Below the pieces are notes generated by a model. The model saw only the letters and a list, made by a program, of their open reading frames with translations, was not told the DNA's origin and did not search any database. A DNA stretch of 64,000 nucleotides, taken from positions 1,134,917-1,198,916 of the forward strand of contig JAOSKE010000001.1 in NCBI GenBank assembly GCA_027493775.1, in the 5' to 3' direction. A program made the position numbers and the translations under genes. The first letter of the stretch is position 1; every line of letters starts with the position of its first letter. The stretch comes from Kiritimatiellia bacterium. Lineage in GTDB: Bacteria; Verrucomicrobiota; Kiritimatiellia; CAIVKH01. This document shows positions 40,834 to 50,794 of the stretch, piece after piece.

Positions 40834-41856
40834 GTGAAAAGATCGAAGATTGTCATGGCGGTTATAGTCGGACTGTTCTGCTTCGCCTCCGGCGCGAAGG
40901 CGTGGGACCTGGTCGGGCACAAGTTGGTGACGGAGCTTGCGCTTAAAGGGCTGCCCGATGATTTTCCGGCGTGGGTCAAGGATGACGCGCGAGTGACACG
41001 CCTGCTCTACCTCGCGCCGGAGCCGGACCGCTGGCGCGGCCAGGGCGCGGCGGTGCTTAACCATATTAATAGCCCCGACCATTATATGGACCTCGAAGAC
41101 CTCGACGTGTTTGGCCTCACCGTCGAAACGCTCCCGCGCTTCCGCAACGAGTTCATCGAGCTACTTGCAACGTTCCGCGCACAGCATCCCGATATTGCGC
41201 CGTATGACCCAACCCGCGACGCGGCCCATGTCTATAGCACACCCGGACTCATTCCCTACGCAATAATTGAGCGCTATTGGAAACTCGCCTCCTCGTGGTC
41301 CACACTCAGGACGCTGCAGGAATACTCCGATGTAGTATCCGAAGCGGATATCGAGTCGGCGCGAAACAACGTCATTCAGGAAATGGGACTCCTTTCTCAC
41401 TTTGTCGGCGATGCGCATCAGCCTCTACATATGAGCAAGCATCACCACGGGTGGCGCGGCGAAAATCCCGAAGGCTATACAACCGGCTACGGCATTCACG
41501 ATTACGTGGACGGAACGGCGCTGGTCGCGAACAAGATCAATAGCAAAACACTCGCGGACAAAGTCAGGCCCGCGGCCAATATGGACGAAACCGATCCGTG
41601 GCCGCAGATTTTGAAGTTTATGGCGCGTACGGAATCTCGCGTGGAGCCGCTCTATAAACTCGAAAAACTCGGCAAACTCGAAGCCAAAAGCGGCCACGAT
41701 TTCTTCGAGCGCTGTGTGCTCGAAGGAGGCTCAAATCTGGCCGGTCTCTGGCTGGCCGCGTATAAAATATCGAAGATTGACGACTATATGTCCACCGCCC
41801 TCGAAGCCCTCCGCGCAATCAACCAGCCGGTAGAAGAAGAGGTCCCGGCAAAATAA
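40834..41856 (+). CDS. secreted S1/P1-type zinc nuclease
   Basis: About 340 residues from a GTG at 40834 with GGGAGA upstream; the ATG at 40855 would shorten the signal peptide. The signal ends GAKA, so the mature chain would begin WDLVGHK. In P1 nuclease the N-terminal Trp itself binds zinc, and the cut site fits this exactly. Other zinc ligands are seen in LNHINSPDHYMD, LLSHFVGDAHQPLHM and YGIHDYVDG. The family cuts single-stranded DNA and RNA and removes 3' phosphates. Here it is probably periplasmic or secreted and used for nucleotide scavenging. No operon partner is evident. Confidence 0.9.
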   Translation: MKRSKIVMAVIVGLFCFASGAKAWDLVGHKLVTELALKGLPDDFPAWVKDDARVTRLLYLAPEPDRWRGQGAAVLNHINSPDHYMDLEDLDVFGLTVETLPRFRNEFIELLATFRAQHPDIAPYDPTRDAAHVYSTPGLIPYAIIERYWKLASSWSTLRTLQEYSDVVSEADIESARNNVIQEMGLLSHFVGDAHQPLHMSKHHHGWRGENPEGYTTGYGIHDYVDGTALVANKINSKTLADKVRPAANMDETDPWPQILKFMARTESRVEPLYKLEKLGKLEAKSGHDFFERCVLEGGSNLAGLWLAAYKISKIDDYMSTALEALRAINQPVEEEVPAK

Positions 41857-41864
41857 CGTATCGG

Positions 41865-41881
41865 CATGGCATCGTGCCATG
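41865..41881. terminator. hairpin between convergent S1/P1 nuclease and MazG genes
   Basis: CATGGCA, loop TCG, TGCCATG: a perfect 7-base stem in the 37-base gap between two convergent genes. There is no T run on either side, so an intrinsic terminator is only a possibility; it may instead be an interspersed palindrome. Confidence 0.45.
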
Positions 41882-41893
41882 ATCCAACGGTGA

Positions 41894-42226
41894 TTACCGC
41901 AAGTCGCCCGATCCGTGAATCGTGCCTGCGTCTTTTCGCGCGGCGAGTTTTTTTAGATTGCCCGCAGCGACGTCTTCCATCGAAAGATTCAGCTCCGAGC
42001 ACATCGTCGCGACGTACCACAGCACGTCGCCCAGTTCTTTTGCGAGCAGCGAGCGACGCTCCTCGCTCATCTTTCCGTCATCGTCGCGAATGCACTTTTT
42101 GATCTTCTCGCAAATCTCACCCGACTCACCGGCCAGCCCGAGCGCCGGATAAATCCAATTGCCTGTCCCTCGCCCCGGATATACCGCCGTCTTCGCTGCA
42201 CCCGCCTGATATTCGGAAAATGTCAT
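41894..42226 (-). CDS. MazG-like nucleoside triphosphate pyrophosphohydrolase
   Basis: 110 residues. The family metal-binding pattern is visible: Glu pair in LAGESGEICEKIKK, then KELGDVLWYVATM with the Glu and Asp that complete the ExxE...ExxD site. TFSEYQAGAAKTAVY at the N-terminus is also typical. This all-alpha single-domain form hydrolyses NTPs or dNTPs to the monophosphate and is used in nucleotide-pool cleaning. Convergent with the nuclease and divergent from the hyp genes. Confidence 0.85.
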   Translation of the reverse strand: MTFSEYQAGAAKTAVYPGRGTGNWIYPALGLAGESGEICEKIKKCIRDDDGKMSEERRSLLAKELGDVLWYVATMCSELNLSMEDVAAGNLKKLAARKDAGTIHGSGDLR

Positions 42227-42430
42227 AAAGCGTCACTCCTATGCTGATGGATCATCCCGCGATCATAGCCTCTCACCGGCTTCATCAACACCCCATTTTC
42301 GCGACAGCCGCCCCTTGCTTTCTCCACTCTTCCCTCACCCCTCAGGGATTCCCCGATTTCAGAAAAAGGGCCGCGGCAGCGTTCCCGTTCTGCGCCGTTC
42401 GCGCTACTATTAATGAATTGAGGACGTGCG

Positions 42431-42637
42431 GTGAATCTACACTACGGCGAAATCATTGGGATCTTTGAAGCGGACGGACTCCGCATGGGCCGCATTCGCG
42501 TGAACGGCGCAACGAAGGGCGTGCCGCTGGAGCTCGTCCCGGATGCCGATGTCGGCGCGGTCGTGCTGATCTGCGACGGCGTGGCCATCGGCAAGGCAAA
42601 GGAGGATGCAAACCATGTGTCTGGCCATTCCCGGTAA
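42431..42637 (+). CDS. HypC paralogue lacking the N-terminal cysteine
   Basis: 68 residues with a GTG start preceded by GAGGA. It aligns along its whole length with the HypC encoded just downstream: GEIIGIF against GKVVDVF, LRMGRIRVNGATKGVPLELVP against the corresponding HypC strands, and VGAVVLICDGVAIGKAKED against [19 protein letters not shown]. The essential HypC start Met-Cys is replaced by MNLHYGE, so it cannot bind the Fe(CN)2CO unit through Cys2. Its end overlaps the hypC start, showing translational coupling. It may be an accessory HypD/HypE partner or a regulatory decoy. The call rests on visible alignment only. Confidence 0.7.
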   Translation: MNLHYGEIIGIFEADGLRMGRIRVNGATKGVPLELVPDADVGAVVLICDGVAIGKAKEDANHVSGHSR

Positions 42638-42893
42638 AGTGGTGGATGTTTTCACCGACCCCCATGGCATCAAAATGGCCAGGGTCAACTTTGGGGGCAT
42701 CGTCAAACAGGCGTGTCTCGAATACACGCCCGAGGTCGAGGTCGGAAATTATGTGTTGGTTCATGTCGGCTTTGCCTTGAGCAAGGTGGATGAGGACGAA
42801 GCGCAACGCACATTCGAGCTTCTTCAGGAAATGGATCAACTCGGCGAACTGGATGAGCCGTCCACTGAATCACCCGCAGGGGAATCGCGATGA
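42615..42893 (+). CDS. hypC: HypC, hydrogenase assembly chaperone
   Basis: 92 residues from the ATG at 42615 so that the protein begins [12 protein letters not shown], the invariant HypC start with Cys2. The OB-like core follows ([30 protein letters not shown]), then an acidic helical tail longer than usual. It carries the Fe(CN)2CO unit with HypD and hands it to the hydrogenase large subunit. It overlaps both the Cys-less paralogue upstream and hypD downstream. Confidence 0.95.
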   Translation: MCLAIPGKVVDVFTDPHGIKMARVNFGGIVKQACLEYTPEVEVGNYVLVHVGFALSKVDEDEAQRTFELLQEMDQLGELDEPSTESPAGESR

Positions 42894-44020
42894 AGTTCAT
42901 GGACGAATATCGCGATGAAAAACTCGCGCAGAAGCTCATCGCCGAAATCAAGCGCATCGTCACGCGCCCGTGGGTGCTGATGGAGGTGTGCGGCGGGCAG
43001 ACGCACAGCATCGTGAAGTACGGCATTGATCGGTTGCTCCCGAAAGAAATCGAACTCGTTCATGGGCCGGGCTGCCCGGTCTGCGTAACGTCGCTCGAAA
43101 TGATTGACAAAGCTCATGCCATTGCCCGCCGCCCGGATGTCATCTTTTGTTCATTTGGCGATATGCTTCGTGTGCCGGGTTCGGATGCCGACCTGCTGGT
43201 TCTCAAGTCGCGCGGCGCGGATGTGCGCGTGGTTTATTCGCCGATTGATTGCCTGAAAATCGCGCGCGCGAATCCGGACAAAAAAGTGGTCTTCTTCGCC
43301 ATCGGCTTTGAAACCACCGCGCCGGCGAATGCAATGTCCGTCTGGCAGGCGCACAAACAGGGAATCAACAACTTTTCCGTGCTCGTTTCTCACGTCCTCG
43401 TGCCGCCCGCGATTTCCGCCATACTCCAGTCGCCGGGCAATCGCGTGCAAGGCTTTCTGGGGCCGGGCCACGTGTGCACGGTCGTCGGCTACCACGAATA
43501 CGAGCCGCTCGCGAAACAGTTCAACGTGCCGATTGTGGTCACCGGCTTCGAGCCGCTCGATCTGCTCGAAGGAACGTTGATGGCTGTGCGGCAACTCGAA
43601 GAAGGGCGCGCCGAAGTGGAGAATCAATACCCGCGCGTCGTGCAACGCGAAGGCAATCGCGCCGCACAGGAACTGGTGAACAGCGTGTTTGAGGTTTCAG
43701 ACCGCAAGTGGCGCGGCATCGGCTCCATCCCGCAAAGCGGACTCACGCTGCGGGCCGAATTCAGCGAATATGACGCGGAACGCATTTTCGATGTGCAGTC
43801 CATCAACACGCAGGAATCCGGCGCTTGCATCAGCGGCCTAGTCCTGCGCGGCGCGAAGAAACCCCACGACTGCCCCGCGTTCGGCAAGACCTGCACGCCG
43901 GAACACCCGCTCGGCGCAACGATGGTATCGGCCGAAGGCGCATGCGCCGCCTACTACGCTTACGGGCGACACCTCCACCACCCCAAACCCGCCGAGCAGG
44001 ATAAGGCATCCGCTTCATGA
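42890..44020 (+). CDS. hypD: HypD, iron-sulfur scaffold for Fe(CN)2CO assembly
   Basis: 376 residues. [10 protein letters not shown] supplies the key N-terminal Cys, GPGCPVCV the redox-active pair, and the C-terminal cysteines ([27 protein letters not shown]) the [4Fe-4S] cluster. [14 protein letters not shown] is a typical central motif. HypD receives cyanide from HypE and passes the iron unit with HypC. Start overlaps hypC by four bases (ATGA) and the stop overlaps hypE, so the block is one operon. Confidence 0.96.
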   Translation: MKFMDEYRDEKLAQKLIAEIKRIVTRPWVLMEVCGGQTHSIVKYGIDRLLPKEIELVHGPGCPVCVTSLEMIDKAHAIARRPDVIFCSFGDMLRVPGSDADLLVLKSRGADVRVVYSPIDCLKIARANPDKKVVFFAIGFETTAPANAMSVWQAHKQGINNFSVLVSHVLVPPAISAILQSPGNRVQGFLGPGHVCTVVGYHEYEPLAKQFNVPIVVTGFEPLDLLEGTLMAVRQLEEGRAEVENQYPRVVQREGNRAAQELVNSVFEVSDRKWRGIGSIPQSGLTLRAEFSEYDAERIFDVQSINTQESGACISGLVLRGAKKPHDCPAFGKTCTPEHPLGATMVSAEGACAAYYAYGRHLHHPKPAEQDKASAS

Positions 44021-45081
44021 ACAAACCCGCCGACATCACCCCCGCATTCGGCTCGTGCCCGCTGCCCATCACCGACCACAAGGAGGTCGTGCTCCCGCAT
44101 GGCAGCGGCGGGAAACTTTCGCAACAGCTCATTCAGAAAATGATTCTGCCCTCATTCAAAAATGAGCTGCTTCAGCCGCTGCACGATGGCGCGATTTTTT
44201 CCATCGGCAACACGCGCCTCGCCTTCAGCACCGACTCGTTTGTTGTGAGCCCCCTCTTCTTCCCCGGCGGCGACATCGGCGATCTCGCAATCAACGGGAC
44301 GGTGAACGACCTGGCAATGTGTGGCGCAAAGCCGCTGTACCTCTCCGCCGCCTTCATCATCGAAGAGGGGCTGCCGATGGATGATCTGTGGCGCGTGATC
44401 CAATCCATGCGCCGCGCGGCGGATCGCGCAGGGGTCGCGCTCGTCACGGGCGACACCAAGGTGGTGGATCGCGGCAAAGGCGACAAACTGTTCATCAACA
44501 CTTCCGGCATCGGCCTTGTTCACGACGGCGTGAACATTCAACCGACGCGCGCGACGCCGGGCGACAAAGTGATCGTCAGCGGGCACATCGCCGTCCACGG
44601 CATCGCGATCATGTCCGTTCGCGAGGGCCTGGAATTTGAAACAGAGATTGCGAGCGACACCGCGCCACTCAACGGCCTGACGGAAGCGATCCTCGCAGTC
44701 TGCCCCGACATCCATGTCCTGCGCGATCCGACGCGCGGCGGCGTCACCAGCGCATTGAGCGAAATCGCGGAAGCCGCGCACGTTGGCATCCGGTTGGAAG
44801 AATCTCGCATTCCGATCAGCGAAGAAGTCAAAGGCGCGTGCGAAATTCTCGGCCTCGACCCGCTGTATGTCGCAAACGAAGGAAAACTCATCGCCATTGT
44901 CCCCGCTGATTCCACCGAAGCTGTTCTTGCGGCCATGCGCGCACATCCGCTCGGCAAAGACGCCGCCATCATCGGCGAAGTCGTCACCGACCACCCTCGC
45001 TTTGTCACCATGAAAACCCGCGTGGGCGGAACGCGCGTGGTGGATATGCTCTCCGGCGAACAACTCCCCCGCATTTGTTAA
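44017..45081 (+). CDS. hypE: HypE, thiocarboxamide/cyanide-forming enzyme of hydrogenase maturation
   Basis: 354 residues, ending in the diagnostic PRIC, whose Cys is carbamoylated by HypF and dehydrated to thiocyanate. [14 protein letters not shown] near the N-terminus and [15 protein letters not shown] in the PurM/AIRS-like domain bind ATP. It feeds CN ligands to HypCD. hypF, its obligatory partner, is not in this window. Together with hypAB 39 kb away, it completes all Hyp functions but HypF. Confidence 0.96.
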   Translation: MNKPADITPAFGSCPLPITDHKEVVLPHGSGGKLSQQLIQKMILPSFKNELLQPLHDGAIFSIGNTRLAFSTDSFVVSPLFFPGGDIGDLAINGTVNDLAMCGAKPLYLSAAFIIEEGLPMDDLWRVIQSMRRAADRAGVALVTGDTKVVDRGKGDKLFINTSGIGLVHDGVNIQPTRATPGDKVIVSGHIAVHGIAIMSVREGLEFETEIASDTAPLNGLTEAILAVCPDIHVLRDPTRGGVTSALSEIAEAAHVGIRLEESRIPISEEVKGACEILGLDPLYVANEGKLIAIVPADSTEAVLAAMRAHPLGKDAAIIGEVVTDHPRFVTMKTRVGGTRVVDMLSGEQLPRIC

Positions 45082-45146
45082 TGCGCCCATTGCAAAAGTT
45101 GAATACCGCCCATTTGTAAGCGATGCTTGCTGCCAGAGGGTCTGAC

Positions 45147-45777
45147 ATGGAACTGATTTATATTGGTGATACGATGTGTTCGTGGTGCTGGGCGTTTGCA
45201 CCGGTGATGGACTCGATCCGAGCAAAATATGGCGACAAATTTCAATACCGCGTAATCGTTGGCGGACTGCGTCCGGGCGCAAATGCGGAAGAATTAACGG
45301 ACCGATTTCGATCATTCCTACGCGGCGAGTGGAAAAAGATTAACGAGGTGACGGGGCAGCCCTTCGACTACGCGATCCTTGATCACTCAACCTTTCGCTA
45401 CGACACCCACCCTGCAGCTCGGGCCGTCGTTACAGATGAGGGCGATGAAACCCGATGCAGAAATTGATTTCTTCAAACGGGTTCAACGCGCCTTTTACGC
45501 GGAAAACACAGATATCACCGATCCCAAGGCACTCTCTGCGCTCGCGGCGGAGTTCGGGGTGGATGCGGCTAATTTTGCTACGCAGCTTGCGTCTGAAACT
45601 TCCGATGCCGTCGCCTGTTCCGATTACGCCGAAGCGCGCTCGCTCGGGATCAGCGGCTTCCCGTCCGTCGTGATCCGCGACGGCGAACAGTACGGCGCAC
45701 TCACCCGCGGCTACCAGCCTTTCGCAGCGCTTGAGTCGACGCTGGACCGCATTCTTTCAACGCGCGTGCTTCGCTGA
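45147..45777 (+). CDS. DsbA-family thioredoxin-like oxidoreductase (one frame break)
   Basis: About 209 residues if one extra base near 45435 is removed. N-terminal YIGDTMCSWCWAFAPV has the CxxC active site in the variant CSWC. RVIVGGLRPGA, an alpha-helical insert and GISGFPSVVI with the cis-Pro complete the fold. There is no signal peptide, so it is probably the cytoplasmic FrnE/DsbA-like type rather than a periplasmic oxidase. It lies 65 bases after hypE. The frame break is not in a homopolymer, so it could be a real mutation. The start is taken at 45147 rather than 45123. Confidence 0.75.
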
Positions 45778-45817
45778 TTCCCGGTGCCCTCACCGTGAAA
45801 CGCGCCTCGCCGCATCC

Positions 45818-45846
45818 TTGACATTCAGTCCAAGGCGGTTTCTATT
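45818..45846 (+). promoter_or_regulatory. sigma-70-like promoter of tRNA-Glu
   Basis: A perfect TTGACA at 45818-45823, a 17-base spacer and TCTATT at 45841-45846. Transcription would begin about ten bases before the mature tRNA at 45864. Confidence 0.7.
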
Positions 45847-45863
45847 ACGTACTCCTCCTTGAC

Positions 45864-45940
45864 GCCCCCATCGTCTAGAGGCCTAGGACGCCAGGTTCTC
45901 ATCCTGGTAACACCGGTTCAGAATCCGGTTGGGGGTGCCA
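45864..45940 (+). tRNA. tRNA-Glu (anticodon CTC), CCA encoded
   Basis: The acceptor stem GCCCCCA pairs with TGGGGGT (one G-U), discriminator G, and CCA is encoded at 45938-45940. The anticodon arm CCAGG-TTCTCAT-CCTGG places CTC at 34-36, reading GAG. The T arm ACCGG with loop TTCAGAA closes with CCGGT. The D-arm sequence CGTCTAGAGGCCTAGGACG is typical of tRNA-Glu. Confidence 0.93.
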
Positions 45941-46019
45941 ACAGGTTTCGATCCAATAATTGCCCGGTCGTTCGGCATCCCTTTTCGGAGCATGGCAATT
46001 ATCTGCGCGAAGCTCTAGG

Positions 46020-48802
46020 ATGGCGCGAACTCTTAACCGAATGCGCCCCTTGTGCCTCAATTCAGTCTTGCGATTCGCCTTTCCGCTCATTGCGGCTTGG
46101 CTACTCATCGGTGCACCCGCCAACGCGGGTCGCATCGAAACGCGAGGGGACGAAACGGTCATTCATATCGTCAGCGCGGTTCCGGTGAATCCTGCATCGC
46201 CCTCCATCGCAAATCAGGCGGATATGGCGGCCATTCGCGCGTTCCAGCGTGAATGGCCGCATATTTTTGCCGAGCGCTACCGCGCGAAATACAAAGCGAA
46301 TCCGACAAAATATGGGACGCATAACTGGGATAAAATTTCTGTCGAAATAGAACCGTTCACCGGAATCAAAGTCGAGGGCGCGGAGGTGGACCTGCTCGCC
46401 ATCGCGGGCGGAATCGCGCCAGATGTCCTCTATATCAACTTCCGCAAATCGGATAGCTACATCCAAAACAACTTCCTCTATCCGCTGGATAAACCGGAGG
46501 ACGGTTACCTCTCCACAATGACCGAAGAGGAGCAGGCCTTCCGCATCCACCCGACGCTGTGGCAGGTGATTGATCGAATCGGGCCGGGCGGACAACACGT
46601 CTGGGCCTTGCCCTACGGCGGAGCGCTCGGAAAAGTCCTGCTCTATCGCAAAGACCTATTTGATCGCTACAAAGTGCCCCACCCCACGGTGGATTGGACC
46701 TGGGACGACCTTCTCGCGGCAGCACGGGCGCTCACTGATCCAAAACGCGGCACGTACGGAATCCAACTACATCGTGGCAAACAGGAGTCGTGGTACTGGG
46801 TCACCTACCTCTGGTCTGCAGGTGGCGATGTGATGGAATATAACAAGGACACCGATCAATGGCGCTGCGTCTTCGGTTCCACCGCAGGCGTGGAGGCGCT
46901 TGATTTTTATACACGCTTGAGCGCGGAGCGCTGGGTGGACGCGGACGGCGTCGTGCGGCGCGGCTATTCATCGAAAGATGCGAGCGACTTCGCGATGAAG
47001 TGGGAGCGCGGCGAAATCGGAATGATGATGGCGTATATTGACGAGCGCCTCTTCTCCACCATCAACCCCGAACTCACCGGCATGGTACCCGTGCCCAAGG
47101 GACCACGCGGCGAACGGGGCGGCGAACTCAATAGTCGGATGATGGGGCTTTTCTCCGGAATCACCGACCCGGCCGTGCGCGATGCCGCGTGGGAGTTTAT
47201 GCGCTTCTACGAAAGTGAAGCGGCCGTCCGCATCAAAACAAAAATTATGGTCGAGGGCGGCTACGGCCCGTTCGTCAATCCGCGCTACCTCCACCAATTT
47301 GGCTATCCCGAATTTGAACGACTCTCGCCACCGGGCTGGGCGGAGACCTTTGAAATCGCGATTGAAACCGGACGCCCGGAGCCGTACGGGCGCAACAGCA
47401 ACGTCGCCTACGACTTGATGACGCTTCCGATTGAACGCGCGGAACAACTCGCGCTAAGCGATCAGCTTCCCGACGACCCCAAAGCGCGCGCGGGCCATTT
47501 TTCAAAATCTGCTAACGAAGGCGGAAACGCGGGCAAACGAAATTATGATTGGGATTGTTCCGCCCGACCAACTTCGCATCCGTCGGGCGACCGCGCTTGC
47601 GACACTCATCGCATTGCTGGCCGGCTTCGCATGGGTCTTTCGCAAAGTGTTTGCAACATTCCGTCCGGAACACTCGGAAGCAGAGCTGCAATCGCGCGCA
47701 AAAAAAACATACGGCTGGGTTTGGCTGCTCCTCACTCCCGCACTGCTCACGATCCTTGTCTGGCAATACCTCCCCCTCGCGCAGGGGGCAGGAATGGCAT
47801 TTTTTGACTATCGGCTGCTCGGCCATTCGATCTGGGTGGGACTCGACAACTTCGGTAGTGTCCTCTTCGATAATCTCTGGTGGACCTCCATCTGGAACTC
47901 CATCCGCTACAGCCTGCTGATCCTCGCGCTCACCTTTCTCCCCCATCGCCCTCGCGATCCTCTTGCAGGAAGTACCGCGCGGCAAACTGCTCTTCCGCCT
48001 AATCTACTACCTCCCCGCCGTCGTCACCGGCATCGTGACCATTCTCTTGTGGAAACAATTCTACGAGCCATCGGAACGCGGCGCGCTGAACGCCCTTCTG
48101 CTGCGTATCCCCGCAATCGGATACATCGTCCTCGCCACCCTTCTCTTTGGCATCGCAATGGCCTTCGCGCGACGCCTCTGGAGCAATGATATCAAGGGCG
48201 TCGCAATCACCTGTGCACTTGTCGGGGTCATTCTCTTCTTCACCGTCGCCAATATCGCGCGACCGCTGCTGTTCATCGCGGGTGAACCGCTCATCGAATC
48301 GCTGCGCCACCTTCTCCCGCGATTGCTGGCCACGCAACCGGAGCCGTATCGCTGGCTCAGCGATCCGCAGACCGCAATGCTCGCCTGCGTCATACCGATG
48401 ATCTGGGCGGGCATGGGGCCAGGCTGCTTAATTTATCTCGCAGCGCTCAAGGGCATTGCAGACGAATACTATGAAGCGGCCGAAATTGATGGCGCGGGGT
48501 TCATTGACAAAATTCTTTTCGTCATCTTTCCGATTCTGAAACCGCTCATCATCATCAACTTCGTCGGCGCGTTCATCGGTTCATGGTACGGCGCCGAGGG
48601 AAACATCCTCGTAATGACCGGTGGCGCGGCGAACACAGAGGTCGCAGGACTCCACATCTGGTTCAAGGCCTTCACGTTCCTGCAATTCGGCCCCGCGACA
48701 GCGATGGCGTGGATGCTCGGGTTCCTTCTCATCGGCTTCACCGTCCACCAACTGCGCATCCTCGCGCGCGTCGAATTCCGCACAGCGGGGGAGGAACGTT
48801 AA
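46020..48802 (+). CDS. ABC importer fusion: extracellular solute-binding protein joined to MalF-type permease (two frame breaks)
   Basis: About 926 residues when an extra base in each of two runs (T at 47498-47502, C at 47940-47944) is removed. The N-terminus is a signal-like segment (LRFAFPLIAAWLLIGAPANA), then a family 1 sugar-binding protein of about 460 residues (LLAIAGGIAPDVLYINF, WALPYGGALGKVLLYRKDLF, TWDDLLAAARALTDP). An extra membrane helix (ALATLIALLAGFAWVF) brings the chain back to the cytoplasm, followed by the permease with WVWLLLTPALLTILV and the EAA loop EYYEAAEIDGAGFIDKILF that docks to the ATPase. No ATPase gene is nearby, so a shared MsmX-like ATPase is expected. The start may be 46020 or 46041. 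Confidence 0.82.
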
Positions 48803-50719
48803 ATGCCGATCCTCTCCGCCATCGGACGCCGCCACTGGCGCACACGCGCACTAATCGGAATCATCTACGCGACCCTCCTCGCGGGCGCGATTACGATGGT
48901 CTATCCATTCCTGCTTCTGCTCTCCGGCAGCGCCAAAAGCGCGGTGGACGCGCCATACAACCACCTCATTCCCCGGTTCCTTTACGACGAAACCGCGTTA
49001 TACCAAAAGATGATCGAGATGGTATTCAACGAAAACCTCGCGCTGCTCTACAGTACCTATTCCGACGCGCCGGCATCTTTCGGACAGGCGCTCCACCCAG
49101 CCTCGGGCCAAAATGGGCTCATTTCTGAATGGACGGATTTTCTCGAAAAAGAAGCGCCCGGCCCCTTCACCTACACCCTCGCCAGTGCGCGTGCGCCAGC
49201 CTCACGCGGGGCGCAACCCATTATGCTACGCGCGTGGAAGCGCCACCTCGCCGAAAAGTTCACAAACGATCTCGCGGCAGTGAATCGGGAACTCGAAACG
49301 ACCGATACCTCCTGGTATTCCATCGCCCTTCCTCCCGAAGATTACTTGGTTCGACGCAGTTCGCTGACAGAAACCCCGTTCCTGCGCGAGTGGAACGCAT
49401 TCAAAGCAAAACAACCGCTCGATCAGCGCATCTATTTCAGTGTCGAGGGATTTTATCGCAACGTATTCCTCAAAGGCCGCTACACCCGCGACATCGCCAC
49501 CTACAACAAATCCCACCACACGGACTATGCATCGTGGGACGACGTGCGGTTCAGTCCGACGTACCCAAGTGAAGCGCACTGGACCGATGCAGAGCGCGAG
49601 GATTGGGAATCGTTTGCGCGCGTTATTCTCAACCACCAATGGCTTCGCGCCACTGGCGACGCGCTCTCTGATTACATTAATTATCTCGAAGCAAAGTACA
49701 GCCTGCTCGGCACGTTAAACCGCGTGTACAAAACGAACTACACATGGTGGTCAGAAATTGAATTGCCTCGCCCGGGACTGACGGAAGGTTTGATTTTCTC
49801 CGATTGGGATGCGTTTGTTCAGGGCTGGCGCGATCCTGCGACAGGCACGCTTCATCAAGCGCCGCCGGAAGGTCTCTACATCGTTTCGCTGGAACAACAG
49901 TTTCGTGATTTTCTGACTGCGCGTTTTGATTCACTCGCGAAGCTAAACCAACGATACGGAACAAGCTTTGCGCGATGGTCCGACGTGACGCTGCCGCAGC
50001 AGGAGATTCACTATCAGCGTTTCCTCGCGCAACAATCCGCGCTTCGTAAAGAATTCATCACGCGCAATTTTGTCGCGGTCTGGGACTATCTTGGGCGTCA
50101 CGGACGTGGACTACTGAACACCGCGATCTATTGCTTTCTCGCCGTTCTCGCCGCGTTGATCGTCAATCCGCTGGCGGCCTATGCACTGAGCCGCTATCGC
50201 CCGCCCTTTAGTTACAAAGTTCTCCTCTTCCTGATGCTCACGATGGCTTTTCCGCCGATGGTGACGCAGATTCCCATCTTTTTGCTCCTGCGGAAATTAG
50301 AAATGCTCAACACCTTCTGGGCGCTCGTACTGCCGGGCCTCGCAAGCGGCTACGCGATCTTCCTTTTGAAAGGTTTCTTCGATTCGCTTCCACGCGAATT
50401 ATATGAGAGCGCGGAAATGGATGGCGCGGGCGAGTTCCGGATTTTCTGGACGATCACCATGAGCCTCAGCCAACCCATTCTCGCCGTCATCGCCCTCAAC
50501 GCCTTCACCCTCGCCTACGGCAATTTTATGTTCGCGCTGCTAATCTGCCAAGACTCGCGAATGTGGACCCTGATGCCGTGGCTCTATCAACTGCAGCAGT
50601 ACAGCGGCCCCGGCATTATGTACGCCTCCATCCTCATCGCTGCGGTGCCCACGCTTGTAATTTTTGCCTTCTGTCAAAACATTATCATTCGCGGCATCGT
50701 TGTGCCGGTTGAGAAATAA
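48803..50719 (+). CDS. MalG-type ABC permease with a roughly 390-residue repeat insertion
   Basis: 638 residues against about 280 for normal MalG. Membrane helix 1 (ALIGIIYATLLAGAITMVYPF) is followed at about residues 40-430 by an insertion that should lie outside the membrane, then the standard permease core (LLNTAIYCFLAVLAALIV, MLTMAFPPMVTQIPIFLLL) with the EAA loop LYESAEMDGAGEFRIFW. The insertion contains about five degenerate repeats with a pattern like LNxxYxTxYxxWxxIxLP (for example LNRVYKTNYTWWSEIELP and LNQRYGTSFARWSDVTLP). This pattern recalls a segment of GH42-type beta-galactosidases. It starts right after the fused subunit's stop, with GGAGGAAC upstream, so the two form the membrane channel together. 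Confidence 0.85.
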   Translation: MPILSAIGRRHWRTRALIGIIYATLLAGAITMVYPFLLLLSGSAKSAVDAPYNHLIPRFLYDETALYQKMIEMVFNENLALLYSTYSDAPASFGQALHPASGQNGLISEWTDFLEKEAPGPFTYTLASARAPASRGAQPIMLRAWKRHLAEKFTNDLAAVNRELETTDTSWYSIALPPEDYLVRRSSLTETPFLREWNAFKAKQPLDQRIYFSVEGFYRNVFLKGRYTRDIATYNKSHHTDYASWDDVRFSPTYPSEAHWTDAEREDWESFARVILNHQWLRATGDALSDYINYLEAKYSLLGTLNRVYKTNYTWWSEIELPRPGLTEGLIFSDWDAFVQGWRDPATGTLHQAPPEGLYIVSLEQQFRDFLTARFDSLAKLNQRYGTSFARWSDVTLPQQEIHYQRFLAQQSALRKEFITRNFVAVWDYLGRHGRGLLNTAIYCFLAVLAALIVNPLAAYALSRYRPPFSYKVLLFLMLTMAFPPMVTQIPIFLLLRKLEMLNTFWALVLPGLASGYAIFLLKGFFDSLPRELYESAEMDGAGEFRIFWTITMSLSQPILAVIALNAFTLAYGNFMFALLICQDSRMWTLMPWLYQLQQYSGPGIMYASILIAAVPTLVIFAFCQNIIIRGIVVPVEK

Positions 50720-50794
50720 TTTTGCGCCCCCCCTATCCGTGATTAAGCGCACGGGCCAACATTTTTGCATTAATTCGGACATTTTCATCCGAAT

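Noticed and set aside
45864..46100. tRNA-Glu as an integration site for a genomic island
   Set aside because: No integrase gene and no repeated tRNA 3' end was seen in the following sequence; the next gene is the ABC transporter fusion.
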